Source: Gonium pectorale
Lineage: Eukaryota; Chlorophyta; Chlorophyceae; Chlamydomonadales; Volvocaceae
NCBI GenBank assembly: GCA_001584585.1
Contig: LSYV01000003.1
Span: forward strand, 2,866,059 to 2,930,058
Direction of reading: 5' to 3'
DNA length: 64,000 nucleotides
Part shown: positions 59,576 through 64,000 of the stretch, piece after piece
How positions within the stretch are numbered: position 1 is the first letter of the stretch
How the letters are laid out: each line of letters starts with the position of its first letter
Position numbers and translations under genes: made by a program
The notes under the pieces: model-generated
The model's database searches: none
The model's input: only the letters and a program-made list of their open reading frames with translations
What the model was told of the DNA's origin: nothing

Positions 59576-62500
59576 CTACACCTCGTTGCTGCGGCATCGC
59601 ACCTGAACACCGAGTAAGAATGCTGGTAATGCTCGAAAGAATGCATTCGCACCACTTAAAAACCCATGCAGTTTCGGGCTCTAGGTTGCACAAAGGTCCC
59701 AAGAACAGGTGTGGCAGGTGTCCATCCGCCTGAGTAAATGCCTCTTGCAAACATTGTCCGGTTGGCCACTAGAAGCTCGTGGCACGAGATTCCTGGGCAT
59801 GTAGCAGGGGCTCCGTTGTAGACGTTCAGCCCTCACCTGCTCAGGCGGCAGCTCGTTCAGGATCTCGAGCAGCCGGTCGACAACCTGAGGGGCCAACACA
59901 AGCGGGCTTGCGAACAACCCTCTACGGCGCTTTCCCACAGGCGCAAGTAATGCAGTGAAAGGAAAACGCACACGCCAAGGTCGCAACAGTAATCTCGTCA
60001 GTCCGGCGAGGACGAGACATAGCCTCGAGCAAGGTTGGCAGCCCGCACAATGCCCATCCAACATAATGTACGCCAAACGGCACGAAGTGGCTCCGGTACA
60101 CTTGCTCCCAAAGCGGTCCATACCCCAACGCAGCTCAAAGACGAGCCGTCCCCATGTCCCGCCGACCGCCCAGCCGCACCTGCTGGCTGCTGGGCCGCTG
60201 CTTGGGCTCCTGGCACCAGCAGTCCTCGATCAGCTGCCTAAGCTTGGGTGGACACCGAGACCCCAGCTCAAACAGCGGAGGCCGTAGGCTCCGGTACGCC
60301 ACCTGATGAGTAGCGGCGGAGTGCCGAAGGACCATTAGCTAGCGCCGAAGGACAACTTGCTCCTTTTTTGACCAGGTGTAAGCGCGTAGGGGGTTGGCGA
60401 AATTCCCATATCTACTCATTTGTTCTTGAGCCGTGTTCTTCCTAGGGCAGCAACGCACGCTTTGACAGAACAAGTACGGCATACCTGGTAGGCGACTAGC
60501 AGCGGCTTCAGGCCCTGCCACGGCCGCTTGCCAGCCAACATCTCCCACATGATGATGCCTGCGCGGGAGAGCCCAGTCATTTCGGCGCGCGCACGCTGCG
60601 CTTAGTGCAAGGACGAGCGCCCATGATCATTACGGGACCTGGAAACGGGACAACAAACATCCGCCGCACGCCACCCGCGGGCCCCACGCCGCCTGCATCG
60701 CCGTGTCCCTGCCACGCCCCCCTGCACCAGACTGGCAACCCACCGAGCGCGTAGATGTCGGTGCGGTCAGTGACAGAGCGGCGCAGGTCGTGCATATCGG
60801 GGTTGTCCATGGACATGAAGCACTCGGGCGCGATGTAGGCCGTGGTGCCGGCGTCCAGGTTCTTGGTACTCAGGTACTCCTTGATCTTGGTGCTGCGGGA
60901 GCGGGCAGTTGGGAAGAGCTTTAGGAGTTGCAAAAGAAGCTCGGTGCCAGGAAGCCCGAGGCGGGCTCGTGAAAGCATTGCGGAGATGCACGCACGCGAG
61001 CGGGCACGTAGCGTGGGAGCGCGCGCAAAAAACAAGGACGTGAACACAGGAGCTAATAGCAGGAATCTGGGTTCCAGGGTCGCCTCAAGCAAGTCCACAT
61101 CTAGGGAACACACCCGGCCCTGGCTAAGTACGAAATATGCCCCGTAGGCATCCGTGCTGCGTTACAGCCTCCTGCTTACCGCGCCAGGCCGAAGTCCGAG
61201 ATCTTGCATCGCCCCTCCCGGGACAGCAGCACGTTGGCGGGCTTGAGATCGCGGTGCACGATCCTGTGGGCGGCCACACATGAAGCAGCTGGCGTCACAT
61301 ATCGGCCGGTAACGTAAGCCATCAATGACGCAACACCCCGCCACATACAGCGATCTCTCCCTGACGCCTTTCTTGGCAAGCCTTGTTTGGAACACTTGTA
61401 TCCGTCAGTGCGCCTCAATCGTATGCAGGAGCGAATCTCCGCCTCGGCAAAACGTCGACCTATGCCTTTCGACCTATGCCTTTCATGTTGTGGCGAAGGC
61501 GCTTGCAGTCGTTTTGTGTACATTGGCCTTACCTGGGGTGCAGGTACGACAGGCCGCACGCGATGTCCAGCGCGAAGTACACCACTTCTCGCACACTCAG
61601 CGCGTCGTTGCGGCGGACCTGGTGCACATAAAAGTCCAGCGTGCCCTGGTGGTGGTGGTGGGAGGGGTTCGGGTCTTGGATATCTGGGGTTCTACAGACA
61701 CTAGAGAGGAACCGGTTTTGCAAGAGCGGCCGAGGAAGCGGAGGACGCCAAAAGTTTCCGAACAGGCAGCTCGCTTGCAATCGGGAGACAAAGGTCACGG
61801 ATCAAGCACGCAAGTCCTGGGGTGAAGCCAGCTGGCCACAGCCACGGCCAGAGGGGATATAACTTGCCGTTTGGCCATTCCTACTGCCATGATTCCCCTC
61901 GCCTCACGCGCACGCGCCCCCAGCCCGCGCCCGACCCCAGTCCGCGCACCTCCATGCGCTCCTCGACCAGGAAGATGTGCGGCGGCTTGAGGCAGCCGCC
62001 GAACAGGGTGACGATGTTGGGGTGGTTGACTTGCCGCAGGATGTGGAGCTCATGCATGAGCGCGTTCATGTCCTCCTGAAGGCGGCACGGCAGTTGCAGT
62101 AACGCTTTGCTGGGGTCCAAGCTCAAGAAGGGCGTTCGGGGCGACGCGTACTAGAGGTCACGCGCATGGGCGCTTCGAGCAGCTTCACCCGCGACCCGCG
62201 ACCTGCCGCGCCGCGTCAGGCATACTTGCCTACCTGGTATGGTAACGGCAGCGGCATGACGGCTAGCCCCACTCGGCCAGGAAGCCAGCACCCCAGGCCC
62301 CTAGTTACCATTTGGCATTGAACTCGCACCCTTTGCCGCCCACCTGCAGGTCGGCCAGGCTCGACCCGGCCGTCTTCTTGATCATCTTGACGGCCACGCG
62401 TTGCCCCCTGGGGCGGGAGTGGTGATAAAGCGCGCAAACTTTTGTCAACCCGCCGAAAATGAACTTGAATGCGCGGCCGAGCCCAGCGCATGAGCTTATC

Positions 62501-63664
62501 CCCGCGATCTTGCCAGTCCGTTTCAATCATCTCGGCCGTGTAAAATGCGCAGGCGTCCGGACGTTCAGTGATAATGAATACAGGAGTACATGTCAGACGA
62601 AGCCGTGCTTGGGCCAATAGCGCAGCGGCAGCTGTACTGCAGCCCAAGCGGTGCATCTTACGCACTTGTATCGGCCCTTGTAGACCGCCGCAAAGCCGCC
62701 CTGTCCCAGCAGCCCACGCGTGCTGTAGTCCACTTTCAGGTCGCCCTTTGAGAGGTCAATGTCCAGGTCGACTTCGCAGTCGTCGCTGCCCTTCGACGCC
62801 TTGCTGGCGCCCTCTGCGGTGGCGGCGACGCCGCCCTGCGCCAGCCCCTCCGGCGCCGGCTGCGCAGCGTCCGCGCCCGCTGTGTTGGCCGGGCCAGCCG
62901 GGGGAGCACTGCCTTGCCCCGGAGGCGGCGCCGCCGGCGGGGGCGTTTCAGCTACGGCAGGAACCTGGGAATAGCGGCGGCCATGTACCGGGGTCGGCTT
63001 TGAGTGCCCACAAACTGCTAGCATGAGGATCAAACCCTGCCGCAGCAGTAAGTGGGGGGAGGGTGGCACACGGCGCAACGCATGCGTGAACTCCTCCGCT
63101 AGCATAGCCACGCTCAGGTCCTGTCCAACCCACCTTGGTCTCATCATGCGCTGTGCCCCGCTCAGCGGCCAAGCGCTTTGCCGCCTCCTCCGCCTGCCGC
63201 CTGGCCGCTTCATCAAGCGACCCCGCGCCGGCCGCATTCGCATGCCCCTTCACGGAGTGTGTGATGTGGTTCAGGCGCTCCTCTGCTGTGCTGGGGCCTC
63301 TGCCCTCGTCGTCGTCATCACTCTCATACGAAGGGCCCGGCGCTGCCTTAGGGGTACCTGGCTGCTTTTGCCGTTTGACCTGCTGGCCTGGCAGAGACAC
63401 CGGGTTGGCAGGCTGACCGGGCTTAGCTGAGGGCATGGGGCCCTCCGTCGTCATGGAAGAGCACTGTGCTGTGTCGCCGCCGCCTCCGTGGTATGTGTCC
63501 CCGCCGTTGGTCGACGCGGGGGCCGTGAGCGGCGCCAGCCCACTGGGAGCAGGCTGCAGTGAGGTCTGCCGGCTGGTCGCATTCTCAGCAGTCCCCTCAT
63601 CCTCCTGCTTCTTTGCACTAGCTCTCCGGAACGGCCAGCAGCTGTCCCAAGCACAAGTCCACAT
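59576..63664 (-). CDS. TKL-type (Raf-like) serine/threonine protein kinase
   Basis: Eleven exons keep phase throughout: 63134-63664, 62666-62964, 62344-62407, 61950-62075, 61533-61645, 61180-61263, 60744-60892, 60485-60558, 60180-60302, 59837-59884 and 59576-59602, for 545 residues. The first ~255 residues are Ser/Pro/Ala-rich and probably disordered, starting MWTCAWDSCWPF (possible acylation cysteines). Kinase motifs are GLLGQGGFAAVYKG (glycine loop, ~262-274), VAVK (K284), helix-C Glu near 307, HRDLKPAN (D383), DFG (D401), TTAYIAPE (E429 region) and GIIMWEMLAGKRPW. All catalytic residues are present, so an active enzyme is expected. HPNIVTLFGGCLKPP and LIEDCWCQEPKQRPS are typical of TKL/MLK-like kinases. 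Substrate and pathway are unknown. The last exon codes only eight residues. Confidence 0.93.
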
Positions 63665-64000
63665 TTGGCCTCCCGTGTAGGCGCATACACAAATTATATC
63701 CGGGCAGCCGCAACTCAATCCGCCGCAAGACGAGGCCCTGCGATAGCAGCAGCAAACGACGGCAGCGAAAGTTCAGCCGCGTTGTCAATCATGACTCTCC
63801 ATGACCACGGTCACTATCCAAAAGGTACCAGAGTTGCTCCATATACAAACCTGTTGATGGCTATGGGCCGAACGCAAGCGTCAACGAACTAGCGCTGCCG
63901 CCTCGTTTGTTTAAGGAGCCCTGAGAACGCGAGCCCGCTATGCTCGTTTGCTCGTTTGCCCAGGTTACAAGTTACAGTATGGGGACGAGTCGGAACTTGC
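63665..64000. promoter_or_regulatory. Kinase upstream region
   Basis: The last 336 bp should contain the 5' UTR and promoter of the minus-strand kinase gene. No TATA-like box in a convincing position and no other gene seen before the window ends. Confidence 0.4.

Noticed and set aside
61447..61490. Short tandem CGACCTATGCCTTT in the kinase gene
   Set aside because: Two small copies inside an intron (61264-61532), away from both splice sites; ordinary slippage.

Overview
The window looks like nuclear DNA of a chlorophycean green alga, probably volvocine (Chlamydomonas/Volvox/Gonium type); I cannot name the species. The evidence is GC-rich protein-coding exons cut by many 60-500 nt GT-AG introns, TGTAA-type 3'-end signals after several genes, a plastid-targeted MEP-pathway enzyme, secreted fasciclin-domain proteins, a LARGE-like glycosyltransferase, a remnant of an algal-type LINE and abundant low-complexity Ala/Pro/Gly. 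Genes were assembled by eye from splice sites, reading phase and family motifs. Exon joins that keep phase exactly are given as coordinates; those that do not are flagged.

Layout. 1-2306 (-): 5' part of an armadillo-like protein gene running off the left edge. 2890-6103 (+): six-exon glutathione S-transferase-like gene, divergent from the first. 6.7-10.8 kb: repeat-rich island holding a duplicated 3' end of the SDR gene that lies 8.8 kb further right, an ~80-bp tandem repeat, a 5'-truncated and frameshifted non-LTR retrotransposon between direct repeats, and dispersed repeats. 11457-11759 (+): small membrane-protein ORF of unknown function. 13035-15747 (+): extended SDR (3-beta-HSD/SDR42E-like) with a C-terminal membrane anchor. 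16538-17497 (-): intronless IspD. 18563-22263 (-): seven-bladed WD40 protein. 22884-33385 (+): three tandem paralogous secreted FAS1-domain genes, with a weak unidentified gene on the opposite strand at 30.1-30.9 kb. 33779-53891 (-): a ~20-kb gene for a giant coiled-coil protein with an N-terminal MSP/ASH-like domain. 55577-58496 (+): GT49/LARGE-like glycosyltransferase. 59576-63664 (-): eleven-exon TKL (Raf-like) protein kinase.

How the genes relate. This is an ordinary eukaryotic neighbourhood of independently transcribed genes. The FAS1 array and the glycosyltransferase fit extracellular-matrix or cell-wall biology. The coiled-coil, WD40 and ARM proteins look cytoskeletal, ciliary or scaffolding, without assignable pathways. 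IspD supplies plastid isoprenoid precursors. I found no CRISPR array, tRNA, rRNA or clear novel defence or metabolic system. The most unusual items are the FAS1 array with its conserved exon phases, the giant MSP-coiled-coil gene, the decayed LINE island and the duplicated SDR tail.
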